This document shows positions 16,819 to 25,858 of a stretch of DNA of 64,000 nt, piece by piece. The notes under the pieces were generated by a model. That model was not told the DNA's origin. It did not search any database and worked only from the letters and a program-made list of their open reading frames with translations. Position numbers and translations under genes: made by a program. The DNA is from JAKAGZ01 sp964412105 (lineage in GTDB: Bacteria; Bacteroidota; Ignavibacteria; Ignavibacteriales; Ignavibacteriaceae): the NCBI GenBank assembly GCA_964412105.1, contig CAYPNM010000005.1, positions 1-64,000 on the forward strand. The letters run 5' to 3'. Position 1 is the first letter of the stretch. Every line of letters begins with the position of its first letter.

Positions 16819-17403
16819 CTAATTTGATGAAGTAACTGCTTCAATTTTAAATGGAACTTTTAATTTATCCCATATAAGATTGACCACCGCCGAATTATTT
16901 TTCCCTGATGGCTGTACATTCATATTGCTAAATGAATAATTTAGCCATTCGTGAAAATTGCTTTGAGTAGGTTTAACTTTTATTCTTAATGCATCCTGGA
17001 GCTCATTATAAGTAAATGCTCCCCACTGGTTGGCAATTTTATTGAAGATTAATGTCCATTCTTTATCTCCTGGAATAGCAAAAAAAGAATAAGAACCCGC
17101 GGCCAGTTTTTCTCCGTTTATCCTAACATTTTTGCTGAAAGTAATTTTTGTTGCTTCATTAGCTCCTGCTCTCCAGACTTTGTTATATGGAACTAATCCA
17201 CCCCAGATTTTTCTTCCTTTTACTCCTGGCCTGCTATAATTGATTGTTACTTCAGTAAACCCTATGGTTTGTGAAACAGAAGCTTTTGGACTAACCCTAA
17301 TTTTGCCGGCAAGTATTTCATCCCTTGTTTGGCACTTGATGAAAGTAGTTAATAGAAATAATGAGAATGTAATTAAAGAGATTTTTTTAACGTAAAATGA
17401 CAT
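16819..17403 (-). CDS. DUF2911 secreted protein (copy 1)
   Basis: 194-aa exported DUF2911 protein of unknown function. The start at 17403 is preferred over an upstream in-frame ATG at 17430 because GGAG lies about 10 bases before it and the protein then begins with a signal peptide (MSFYVKKISLITFSLFLLTT). The mature part carries the family core SVSQTIGFTEVTINYSRPGV, KIWGGLVPYNKVWRAGANEA, the GSYSFFAIP strand and EWTLIFNK. Residues 36-86 are identical to residues 38-88 of the next gene upstream, 75 bases away on the same strand, so the two are tandem duplicates. Confidence 0.88.
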   Translation of the reverse strand: MSFYVKKISLITFSLFLLTTFIKCQTRDEILAGKIRVSPKASVSQTIGFTEVTINYSRPGVKGRKIWGGLVPYNKVWRAGANEATKITFSKNVRINGEKLAAGSYSFFAIPGDKEWTLIFNKIANQWGAFTYNELQDALRIKVKPTQSNFHEWLNYSFSNMNVQPSGKNNSAVVNLIWDKLKVPFKIEAVTSSN

Positions 17404-17477
17404 TATAAAACTCCAAAATGGCCAATGCATTTTTAATTAAGGTTGCAAAATATATTTATGACTAAAACTGTTATGCA

Positions 17478-18065
17478 TTACTTCGTTTCCGTTTCAACAG
17501 TAAAGGGAATGCGTAATTTATCCCATACAAGATTCACAACTGCCGAATTTTTCATCCCTGCTTTTTGAACATTCATATCAGAAAAAGTATACTCAAGCCA
17601 TTCCTGGTAATTTGTTTCAACAGGTTTAACTTTTATTTTCAGGACATCCTTATCTTTATTCTTCGCGTAATCAAGGCCCCATTGATTTGCAGCTTTGTTA
17701 AAAATTAAAGTCCATTCCTTTTCCGTTGGAATAGTAAAGAAAGCATATGAACCAGCGGGTAGTTTGTTTCCATTAATCCATACGTCCTTGCTAAATGTAA
17801 ATTTGGTTGCTTCGTTGGCTCCAGCACGCCAGACTTTATTGTAAGGGACTAGGCCTCCCCAGATTTTTCTTCCCTTAACTCCGGGTCTGCTATAGTTGAT
17901 TGTTACTTCCGTAAATCCAATCGTTTGTGAAACGGATGCCTTGGGGCTTACTCGTACCATTGGTTTTTTCTTTTGGTTATTCTGTGCATAAGTGGAAGAT
18001 ATAAGAAAGGCACTTATGAGTAGAACAAAGGGAAACAATAATAATTTTGAAATTGTGCGGATCAT
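17478..18065 (-). CDS. DUF2911 secreted protein (copy 2)
   Basis: 195-aa paralogue of the preceding DUF2911 gene. Signal peptide MIRTISKLLLFPFVLLISAF to about residue 28, then the same 51-residue block RVSPKASVSQ...GANEATK (residues 38-88) followed by a more divergent C-terminal half (GSYAFFTIPTEKEWTLIFNK). AGGAGT lies 6 bases before the ATG. Despite identical protein in the block, the DNA differs at many third positions, so the copies are not recent. Function is unknown for the family; the export signal and compact beta-rich pattern suggest a periplasmic or outer-membrane-associated protein. Confidence 0.88.
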   Translation of the reverse strand: MIRTISKLLLFPFVLLISAFLISSTYAQNNQKKKPMVRVSPKASVSQTIGFTEVTINYSRPGVKGRKIWGGLVPYNKVWRAGANEATKFTFSKDVWINGNKLPAGSYAFFTIPTEKEWTLIFNKAANQWGLDYAKNKDKDVLKIKVKPVETNYQEWLEYTFSDMNVQKAGMKNSAVVNLVWDKLRIPFTVETETK

Positions 18066-18261
18066 TTTTTACTCCTGGTTAGTTAAACTGGTTCAATCCC
18101 TTTAGTCTTTATAGGGATAATTTAGGCATTTAATATTTTATAACATAAAGACTATTTCTTTAATAAAATAGTTATTTTTTATTATAAATGGCGTGCAATA
18201 GAAGACGTATTGCATTATTTTATTATTTCCAATTACTTAGGAATTCGTCAAAGAGAATAAA

Positions 18262-19308
18262 ATGAAAACATTTTTGATATTTATTTTACTTACAGGTCTG
18301 GTTTTTTCTCAATCACAATATACAAAAGAAGATCAGGGATTTGCAGATCATGTTAAGGAGGTGTGGAAAAGCTCTAATACTGATAATTATAAAAGCCAGT
18401 TTACTAAGCTTATCGCAGAGTGTAATAATTATTTAAAGGATCATCCTAATACGGCAATTAAACCGGGATTGCTGGGGTATATTTTTGAAATGACTGTGGC
18501 TCTTGATCCGGGTGCGCTGGAAGTTAGAAAGGCTGGAGACACATTGCTTAAATATGATAGCTCTTTTAAAACCAGTTTACGGGTTGCACAAATTTTAATA
18601 GAAAAGAATCTGGATAATAAGAGAGGGATAGAAATTGTCAGGAAAATTATTCCAGAAGCACAGAATTCTAAGGATTATTACGATGCTAACCTTCTGCTAG
18701 CATCGGGTGAATTACATTTGAAGAATTATAAGAGTTCCTTCAAGGCACTTAATGCTGCTGTCAAGAGTGATTCATCAAGAGTTGACGGCTATAAGGGATT
18801 ACTTCAGGTTATGCCATTGGCCGGGGAAAAAGGGCGATTACAAAAGGTTAAAGAAAAATTAAGTGTACTGGAAAAAGATCCTAATATAAATGTTGATCTT
18901 TCTTCTTTTTCCTTTTTTGATATTAATAAGGACAGAATTGAAATTAAAAAGTTCAAAGGAGAGCCCCTGGTTTTAGTCTTTTTTAGGTTTGAGTGCCCTT
19001 ATTGCAGAAAGGAAATGCCTGTTTACGAGGAATTAATACGGAAGCATCCCAGATTAAAATTTGTTTTTATAAATCTTGAGGAAGAGGTAAGCGACATTAA
19101 GTCTAAATATTTAAAGGAAGATAAATTTTCTTTTTTGCGGGATCAAACAATAGCTAAATTTACTGATGCCTTTGATAATATACTTGATATCACCATCACT
19201 CCGCAAACTCTAATAGTTGATAAAAACTCTATTGTAAGATTTGATTTTCGTGGATATAGCAAAGATTTTCCAGGTAAATTTGAAGATGATATAAAATCCT
19301 TGAAATAA
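18262..19308 (+). CDS. TlpA/ResA-like thioredoxin-fold protein with helical N-terminal domain
   Basis: 348-aa exported protein. A signal peptide (MKTFLIFILLTGLVFS) is followed by a TPR-like helical region (about 20-210) and a thioredoxin domain (about 215-348). The redox motif is CPYC in FFRFECPYCRKEMPVYEELI, and the cis-Pro loop is DITITPQTLIVDKNS. Such proteins reduce disulfides or mature cytochrome c in the periplasm. The N-terminal repeats probably bind a partner. No cytochrome c maturation genes are near, so the substrate is unknown. ATG preceded by a weak GAGAA site. Confidence 0.82.
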   Translation: MKTFLIFILLTGLVFSQSQYTKEDQGFADHVKEVWKSSNTDNYKSQFTKLIAECNNYLKDHPNTAIKPGLLGYIFEMTVALDPGALEVRKAGDTLLKYDSSFKTSLRVAQILIEKNLDNKRGIEIVRKIIPEAQNSKDYYDANLLLASGELHLKNYKSSFKALNAAVKSDSSRVDGYKGLLQVMPLAGEKGRLQKVKEKLSVLEKDPNINVDLSSFSFFDINKDRIEIKKFKGEPLVLVFFRFECPYCRKEMPVYEELIRKHPRLKFVFINLEEEVSDIKSKYLKEDKFSFLRDQTIAKFTDAFDNILDITITPQTLIVDKNSIVRFDFRGYSKDFPGKFEDDIKSLK

Positions 19309-19314
19309 TTTTAA

Positions 19315-20451
19315 TTATCGAGAGGTATATTTTTTTAGTATGCTAACTAACTTATCACATTCTTCAAAAGTATTATAAAAATGTGGAGATAGTCTGATTA
19401 TACCTTCGCGAACAGCACAGCTAACCTGGTTATCGGCAAGGTAATCATAAACCTTCTGAGATTCATTATGTTTGAAAGATACAATACCGGACAGATTTTC
19501 TTTAGAACAACCAGCGAGATAGGTTTCTATTCCGATTTCCCCCAATTGATCGGATAAGTAAGATGCGACTTCAATAGTTTGCTTTTCAATATCTCCCCAG
19601 TTAAATAATTGAAAAAAATCAAGCACTCCTCGAAAAGCGAAAACACCAATGTGAGATATTGTTCCGTACTGATATCTTTCGGCTGACTTGCGTGGTATCA
19701 ATTCATAGTGGAGGAAATCCCAGGAATTTTCAACTGAAAGCCAGCCAGCATACTTTGGTTGTAATTTGTTTTGCAACTCTTCTGTCAAATAAATAAATGC
19801 AAAACCCTGTAATCCTAGCATCCATTTCTGAGTTCCACAGGAAAGAAAATCAATATTACATTTTTTTACATCGAGCTGTAATGCTCCTAATCCCTGTATT
19901 GCATCGACACAAAAGATTATTTCTTTTTCTTTGCAATACCTTCCAATTTTCTCAAGGTCCGCTCTGTAACCTGTAAGGAATTGTACAAAACTGATTGAAA
20001 CAAGTTTTGTATCCGGCTTTATGTTTGAAATTATATCTTCAGCAGAAACTATTCCATTGTGTGATTTTACAAAGTCAATTAGTACGCCTTCTTTTTGTAG
20101 ATTCAAAAATGGATAAACGTTTGCTGGAAATTCAATATCATTTAATAATATTCTGTCACCCTTATTCCAGTTTATTCCGGAGGCTAAAATATTTATGCCG
20201 TTTGTTGTATTATCAGTAAATGCAATTCTGTCGGCGGTGCAATTAAGGTATTTCCCCAGGTCCTCTTTGGTTGATTTTGCGTATTCGCCTACCTTTGGGA
20301 AGTTATCTATCCTTTCAAAACTTCTTTCTTTGATATATTCGTTTAACTTGTCCGTGACAAATGTTGAGAGCGGTCCCGTTGCCGCATGATTAAAATAAAT
20401 TATGTCGGTTTTTGTGTGGGGGAAAAAATCTCTCGCCTTTGAAACTTCCAT
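19315..20451 (-). CDS. Class V aminotransferase-fold PLP enzyme
   Basis: 378-aa PLP enzyme of the cysteine desulfurase / isopenicillin-N-epimerase-like group. The start is set at the ATG at 20451 (MEVSKARDFFPHTK), with GAGAGAT a few bases upstream, rather than a TTG at 20499. Motifs: YFNHAATGPLS near the N-terminus, FTDNTTNGIN, the PLP-binding VDAIQGLGALQLDV, and the Schiff-base Lys in FLSCGTQKWMLGLQG. The C-terminus (CAVREGIIRLSPHFYNTFEE) is typical. Substrate unknown; a cysteine desulfurase active-site Cys loop is not evident, so amino-acid epimerase or lyase activity is equally possible. Confidence 0.82.
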   Translation of the reverse strand: MEVSKARDFFPHTKTDIIYFNHAATGPLSTFVTDKLNEYIKERSFERIDNFPKVGEYAKSTKEDLGKYLNCTADRIAFTDNTTNGINILASGINWNKGDRILLNDIEFPANVYPFLNLQKEGVLIDFVKSHNGIVSAEDIISNIKPDTKLVSISFVQFLTGYRADLEKIGRYCKEKEIIFCVDAIQGLGALQLDVKKCNIDFLSCGTQKWMLGLQGFAFIYLTEELQNKLQPKYAGWLSVENSWDFLHYELIPRKSAERYQYGTISHIGVFAFRGVLDFFQLFNWGDIEKQTIEVASYLSDQLGEIGIETYLAGCSKENLSGIVSFKHNESQKVYDYLADNQVSCAVREGIIRLSPHFYNTFEECDKLVSILKKYTSR

Positions 20452-20676
20452 CGATCTCTCTATAATAGAATTATTATCCAGAATGTAAATGTACAACAAA
20501 AATAAATAAATATTGTCAGAAATCTATTCTCGGAGTAATCAATTCTATCATGTTTCTTTTGCGCATTACAAGTTTTAAGTAATGCTTTTTGATATTCAGT
20601 TCTTTAATGTTTAGATTTTATAAGTAATATTTTTTGAATTGAATATTTTATATTGATAATATCTTAACGGGGAAAA

Positions 20677-23157
20677 ATGAAACACATAAAGGCACCAAAA
20701 CATAAAGAACTAAAGCCCTCTGATCTCAGATGGCAATGCAATCCTGATATCTTTGAGTTCAAAACTACAGATGAACTTGAACCCATTGAAGGCATTTTGG
20801 GTCAGGAAAGAGCTCTTAATGCACTCCGGGTGGGAATGGACCTCAGAAGTTCAGGCTATAATATTTATATTGCCGGACTTTCCGGAACAGGAAAAGCTAC
20901 AACTGTTAAAAAAATTCTTGAGAAAGTCGGTTCACAGTGTCCATTATTATATGACTATGCCTATGTAAATAATTTTAAAAATGAAGATCGTCCAATTTTG
21001 ATTACATTTATGAGGGGGAAAGCAAAGGTATTTAAGCAGGACCTCAGTTCGTCAATTGAGCTTCTAAAAACAAAGATTCCTTTAAGCCTTGAAAATCACA
21101 GTTATATTAATCAGAAAAATAAACTCCTGAAACTTTACAGCGATAAAGAACAGAAGCTGATGAGTGGTTTCCAGGAAAAATTAAAGAAGGAGAACTTTCA
21201 ACTTGGTCAGGTAAAGCAGGGAGAAATGGCCCGTCCCGATATTTTCCCAATAATTGACAACAAGGCTGTGCCTATTTATCAACTTGATGAATTAGTGCAG
21301 CAAAAAAAGATTACTCAGGAGGAAGCCGAAAAAATAATTGAGAGTTACAGAGAGCATCAGCCTGAATTGCAGTCTTTGTTCAAAAAAGGATTGAACATCA
21401 GCCAGGAATTTCAAGAAAAACTTCAAGAGCTTGAAAAGAAAGCAGCAGAAGAAGTTGTAAAAGGTGTAATCGAAAATCTTGAAGAAAAATATACTGATAC
21501 CAAGGTTGTAAATTATCTTGAGCAGGTTGGGATTAGTGTGCTTGATAATCTTCAAGTTTTTAAAGGACAAAAACCTCAGGGAGATGCTACACCTGAAGGT
21601 TTTTATATCGATTACTTTAAGATGTACGAAGTAAACATAATTCTCGATAATTCCGATTCTAATTATTGTCCGGTCATAATTGAAACTTCTCCAACGTATG
21701 CAAATCTTTTTGGTACGATTGAAAAAATACACGATGGTCGCGGCGGCTGGTATACTGACTTTACAAAGATAAAAGCGGGTTCAATGTTGAGAGCAAACGG
21801 GGGATATCTGGTCTTAAATGTCAATCATCTTTTTGAAGAACCTGGTGCCTGGAAAACATTAAAAAGGGTGCTGATCTACGGGAAACTTGAGATACAGGAT
21901 ATACAGAATTTATTTCAGATATCAACATCTATTATACAACCTGAACCAATTGAAATTGATACAAAGGTGATTCTGGTTGGAAGCCAGATAGTCTATTCAC
22001 TTCTTTCGGAATATGAAGATGATTTCAATAAAATATTTAAAATCAAAGCTGATTTTGATTATGAGATAAAGCGAACCGATGAGATTTTGGTTGAGTATGC
22101 TCGTGTCATTAAAAAATTAATTAAAGAGGAAGGCTTACACGAATTTCATAATACAGCTATTGCTAAATTAATTGAGATTGGTGCAAGATATGCAGGTCAG
22201 AAAAATAAATTAACAACTAGATTCTCTGTAATCGCCGACTTAGCTCGTGAAGCAAATTTCTGGGCGAATGAAGATGGTGCAAGCGAAGTAAGGGCAGTTC
22301 ACGTTCGGCAGGCTTTCGAAGCTTTAAGGGAAAGACATGGAATGGCTGAATCTAAGGTTGATGACATGATAAAAGATAAAATGATTATGATTGATACCGA
22401 AGGTGAAAGAATTGGTCAAATCAACGGTCTGGCAGTTTATGGAAGCGAACTGTATTCATTTGGAAGACCGACAAGAATTACTTCAACCATTTCACTTGGC
22501 AGCGGAAATATTATCAATGTTGAACGTGAATCCGGAATGAGTGGCAAAACCTACAATAAAGGCGTGCTAATCATTACGGGTTATTTTAAAGAAACATTTG
22601 GAAAGGATCATCCATTAGCTTTTAATGCAAATCTTGTTTTTGAACAGTCCTATGGGGGAATTGACGGTGACAGCGCTTCCTGCGCCGAGATTTTTGCCCT
22701 GCTCTCTACATTATCTGATGTTCCGATTAAGCAGTCAATCGGAATTACAGGGTCATTGAATCAAAAAGGTGATGTGCAGCCCATTGGTGGAGTAAACGAA
22801 AAAATTGAAGGATTCTTTGATGTATGTCGTTCAAGGGGTTTAACCGGGAAACAAGGAGTAGTCATTCCTATTCAGAATGTTAAAGATCTTATGCTTCGTG
22901 AGGATGTTGTACAAGCAGTGGCAGATGGAAAGTTTCATATCTGGGCCATAGAAAGGGTTGAGGAGGGAATAGAGATACTAACCGGGATTAAAGCAGGTAA
23001 ACAAACCGGGAAAAATTATGAAGCAAATACTATGTTTGGTTTAGTTGAAAAAAAGATTAAAGACCTTTATGCCAAATCTAAACCTAAATCAGGCCGTGCA
23101 GAAAGAAGTAAAATTAAAACCAAGCGAGCTAAATCACGGACAAAGAAGAAAAAATGA
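20677..23157 (+). CDS. Lon-like ATP-dependent protease (LonB/AAA_32 type)
   Basis: 826-aa ATP-dependent serine protease. A Walker A motif GLSGTGKAT is at residues 67-75; a long helical, Lys/Glu/Gln-rich insertion occupies roughly 140-310; the AAA part continues to about 570. The Lon protease domain has Ser666 in DGDSAS and Lys709 in GGVNEKIEG, 43 residues apart, exactly as in canonical Lon. The C-terminal tail is a highly basic KSGRAERSKIKTKRAKSRTK stretch. It lacks the LAN domain of classical Lon, so it is a Lon-like protein such as bacterial LonB or YcbZ. The next gene overlaps by 4 bases. Confidence 0.93.
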   Translation: MKHIKAPKHKELKPSDLRWQCNPDIFEFKTTDELEPIEGILGQERALNALRVGMDLRSSGYNIYIAGLSGTGKATTVKKILEKVGSQCPLLYDYAYVNNFKNEDRPILITFMRGKAKVFKQDLSSSIELLKTKIPLSLENHSYINQKNKLLKLYSDKEQKLMSGFQEKLKKENFQLGQVKQGEMARPDIFPIIDNKAVPIYQLDELVQQKKITQEEAEKIIESYREHQPELQSLFKKGLNISQEFQEKLQELEKKAAEEVVKGVIENLEEKYTDTKVVNYLEQVGISVLDNLQVFKGQKPQGDATPEGFYIDYFKMYEVNIILDNSDSNYCPVIIETSPTYANLFGTIEKIHDGRGGWYTDFTKIKAGSMLRANGGYLVLNVNHLFEEPGAWKTLKRVLIYGKLEIQDIQNLFQISTSIIQPEPIEIDTKVILVGSQIVYSLLSEYEDDFNKIFKIKADFDYEIKRTDEILVEYARVIKKLIKEEGLHEFHNTAIAKLIEIGARYAGQKNKLTTRFSVIADLAREANFWANEDGASEVRAVHVRQAFEALRERHGMAESKVDDMIKDKMIMIDTEGERIGQINGLAVYGSELYSFGRPTRITSTISLGSGNIINVERESGMSGKTYNKGVLIITGYFKETFGKDHPLAFNANLVFEQSYGGIDGDSASCAEIFALLSTLSDVPIKQSIGITGSLNQKGDVQPIGGVNEKIEGFFDVCRSRGLTGKQGVVIPIQNVKDLMLREDVVQAVADGKFHIWAIERVEEGIEILTGIKAGKQTGKNYEANTMFGLVEKKIKDLYAKSKPKSGRAERSKIKTKRAKSRTKKKK

Positions 23158-24593
23158 CTCCCGATCCTTCTGAAGATTTTGCAAATACCAAAATACTTTG
23201 CACTCTGGGTCCGGCAACCAACCGCTCTGCAATTATTAAAGAAATGATACTTAACGGAATGGATGGAGTTCGCCTAAATTTTTCTCATAGTGATTATAAG
23301 TTCTATGAAGATTTATACCAGCAGATTCATAATGCTTGTATTGAAGAAAATACTCCTCTTTCAATCTTGGTTGATTTGCAGGGGCCAAAAATAAGAATTG
23401 GTGAGCTTGTTGAACCGGAAATTGAAATAGCACAGGGGAATGAGATTGAAATAACAACAGAGGATGTAAAAGGTACGAAAGAAAAAATTTCATGTTCATA
23501 TAAATCCCTTGCAAGAGATGCCAACATCGGCGATCCGATATTAATAGATGATGGTCTGATAAGACTTAAAGTATTTAAGAAGGATGACATTTCAGTTTTT
23601 TGCTTAATTGAAAACGGAGGTATACTCAGGCCCAAGAAAGGGATGAATCTTCCCGGTATGAAATTATCGACCAAGTCTGTAACTGAAAAGGATTTCAGAG
23701 ATCTGGAATTTGTCATGAAATATAGAGCTGATTATGTAGCACTATCTTTTGTTAGAAGTGCTGAGGACATTGTTCATTTACGAAGGTGGATGAAAGAGAA
23801 AAAGTTTGTTCGGCCTATAATTGCAAAAGTTGAAAAGAAGGAAGCCTGCGAAAATATTGATGAGATAATTAATGAAGCAGATGGTATAATGGTTGCACGA
23901 GGTGATCTTGGTGTAGAAATTCCTGCTCAGGAAGTTCCCATAATTCAAAAGGAAATCATTAAAAAATGCAATGCTAGGGGGAAACTTGTTATTACTGCAA
24001 CACAAATGCTGGATTCTATGATTCATAATCCTATACCAACACGTGCCGAAGCTTCGGATGTTGCTAATGCCGTACTTGATGGTACTGATGTTGTAATGCT
24101 GAGCGGAGAAACTTCAATTGGTAAATTTCCTATAAATTCGATTCACATTATGGACGAAATAATTAAGAATGCATGTCCGCACATTGTCCCTTTGAGAGAG
24201 GATGAGTTCGTTAAATCAAATTCTACTGAGGAAAATTTATTTGATTCAATGGGAAGAGCAATTGTGGCTATGAGCAGACAGATAAATGCTTCCGCTATTG
24301 TTGTTTTTACTTTTCAGGGAAGGACTGCGATGAACTTATCAAAGTATAAACCGGCCGCTAAAATAATTGCAGTTTCCAACAGCTTCGAAACAATGAACAA
24401 TTTGTGTTTAAGATGGGGAGTTACATCTATGTTTTGTGCTGAAATTGATAAGGAACACCTTGCAATCGATAAAATAAAAAAAATGGTTTTTAATACCGGC
24501 CTTATAAAGGAAGGGGATATTGTTATATTTACGGCCGGCGCACCATATTCAGAAAAAAGCAGGGCAAACTGGCTCCGCTTTGAAGTAATATAG
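23154..24593 (+). CDS. pyk: Pyruvate kinase
   Basis: 479-aa glycolytic enzyme converting phosphoenolpyruvate and ADP to pyruvate and ATP. N-terminal TKILCTLGPATNRSAII, GVRLNFSHSD, SILVDLQGPKIRIGE and the signature KVEKKEACENIDEIINEADG / IMVARGDLGVEIP and ATQMLDSM are all present, as is a complete C-terminal regulatory domain (SMGRAIVAMSRQINASAIVV onwards). The start ATG overlaps the stop of the Lon-like protease gene by 4 bases (ATGA), so the two are translationally coupled. Confidence 0.97.
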   Translation: MTPDPSEDFANTKILCTLGPATNRSAIIKEMILNGMDGVRLNFSHSDYKFYEDLYQQIHNACIEENTPLSILVDLQGPKIRIGELVEPEIEIAQGNEIEITTEDVKGTKEKISCSYKSLARDANIGDPILIDDGLIRLKVFKKDDISVFCLIENGGILRPKKGMNLPGMKLSTKSVTEKDFRDLEFVMKYRADYVALSFVRSAEDIVHLRRWMKEKKFVRPIIAKVEKKEACENIDEIINEADGIMVARGDLGVEIPAQEVPIIQKEIIKKCNARGKLVITATQMLDSMIHNPIPTRAEASDVANAVLDGTDVVMLSGETSIGKFPINSIHIMDEIIKNACPHIVPLREDEFVKSNSTEENLFDSMGRAIVAMSRQINASAIVVFTFQGRTAMNLSKYKPAAKIIAVSNSFETMNNLCLRWGVTSMFCAEIDKEHLAIDKIKKMVFNTGLIKEGDIVIFTAGAPYSEKSRANWLRFEVI

Positions 24594-24643
24594 GTTTTTG
24601 ACCTTTAAGTATTTACTTGCTTTAGTTATATTATCTCTATTAG

Positions 24644-24709
24644 CTCTGTGTTTCCTTAGTTTACTATGTGGCTATTTTTTATCAGAGAGAGAACATAGTT
24701 GACACAGAG
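24644..24709. repeat. Nested inverted repeat upstream of the radical SAM gene
   Basis: Two nested stems: outer CTCTGTGT (24644-24651) pairs with ACACAGAG (24702-24709), inner ACTATGT (24663-24669) pairs with ACATAGT (24693-24699). The arms are offset by 11 and 2 bases on the two sides, so the structure is imperfect. It ends 16 bases before the ATG of the radical SAM gene. It could be a REP-like element or a transcript hairpin; there is no T-tract directly after it. Confidence 0.5.
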
Positions 24710-24725
24710 AGAAAAGGGAATAAAA

Positions 24726-25754
24726 ATGGTTACGCAATTGGAAAATATGGTTGAAGCAAAATGGTGGGAGAAGACCGACAGCGGTAAAATTTTGTGTACA
24801 CTTTGTCCCCGTTATTGCAAAATAGGGGAAGGGCAACCTGGATTTTGTTATATAAGACAAAACCATGGTGGTAAACTTTATACAACGGGCTATGGGCATC
24901 CAACAGGATTTGCGGTTGATCCTATTGAGAAAAAGCCGTTAAATCATTTTTTGCCAGGGACTTCTGTTCTGAGCTTTGGAACTGCGGGGTGTAATCTCGG
25001 GTGCAGATTCTGTCAGAACTGGTCTATTAGCAAAGCAAAACTTGATGAACTCGGCTCACTCAAGGCTTCACCCGAAGATGTGATCAGGCTTGCTAAAAAA
25101 TATGATACGCCTTCCATTGCTTATACATACAATGATCCAACAATTTTTGGCGAATATGTTGTCGACATTTCAAGGATCGCTCGGGAAGAAAATATAAAAT
25201 CCGTAATGGTAACGGCCGGCTATATTGACAAAGAAGCCCGCAAGGATGTTTATAAATATATTGATGCTGCAAATGTTGATTTAAAGGCATTCACAGAAAA
25301 ATTTTATTTCAAGCAAACGCTTTCTCATTTAAATGATGTCCTTGATACTCTTATCTGGCTAAAGAATGAGACCGATGTTTGGTTTGAGATTACTACGCTG
25401 CTGATTCCGGATGAAAATGATTCAAAGGAAGAAATTAAGAATGAATGTGATTGGATATTAAAATATTTGGGTGATTCTATTCCGCTTCATTTTACCGCAT
25501 TTCATCCAGATTTCAGAATGACAAATAAAGAAAGAACTCCCACGGAAACACTGGATCGATCCAGAAAAATTGCTCAGTCAATGGGAATTAAATTCTGCTA
25601 TGTAGGTAACATCCACCATACTGAAGGGCAGACAACTTATTGTCCTGAATGCAAAGAGCCTCTTATTAAACGCGACTGGCATGATATATATACAAATAAA
25701 GTCATTGATGGAAGATGTTTCAATTGCAGTACCACTATTCCGGGGGTCTTTTAA
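24726..25754 (+). CDS. amrS: AmmeMemoRadiSam-system radical SAM enzyme (AmrS-like)
   Basis: 342-aa radical SAM protein. The ATG at 24726 is chosen (AGGGAA at 24715-24720); a TTG at 24699 lies in the preceding inverted repeat. The 4Fe-4S cluster cysteines are C89, C93 and C96 (GTAGCNLGCRFCQNW). The N-terminus has extra zinc-type cysteines (CTLCPRYC) and the C-terminus CPECKE and CFNCST, as in the AmrS family. Other family features: PIEKKPLNHFLPGT and HFTAFHPDFRM. In many genomes AmrS accompanies AMMECR1 and MEMO1 homologues, which are absent here. Substrate unknown. Confidence 0.88.
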   Translation: MVTQLENMVEAKWWEKTDSGKILCTLCPRYCKIGEGQPGFCYIRQNHGGKLYTTGYGHPTGFAVDPIEKKPLNHFLPGTSVLSFGTAGCNLGCRFCQNWSISKAKLDELGSLKASPEDVIRLAKKYDTPSIAYTYNDPTIFGEYVVDISRIAREENIKSVMVTAGYIDKEARKDVYKYIDAANVDLKAFTEKFYFKQTLSHLNDVLDTLIWLKNETDVWFEITTLLIPDENDSKEEIKNECDWILKYLGDSIPLHFTAFHPDFRMTNKERTPTETLDRSRKIAQSMGIKFCYVGNIHHTEGQTTYCPECKEPLIKRDWHDIYTNKVIDGRCFNCSTTIPGVF

Positions 25755-25858
25755 TATTAACCTGAGCGACCTAAATTCTTTTCAAAAATATCCTTAATTT
25801 CATATTATATTTTGCAAATTTTCTCGCTATAATTATTCAGAAATAACGGAGTTATTAA

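Noticed and set aside
21292..21732. A 146-codon minus-strand frame inside the Lon-like gene
   Set aside because: Fully within the protease gene; Phe/Leu/Ile-rich translation is typical of antisense reading of Lys/Glu-rich coding sequence.
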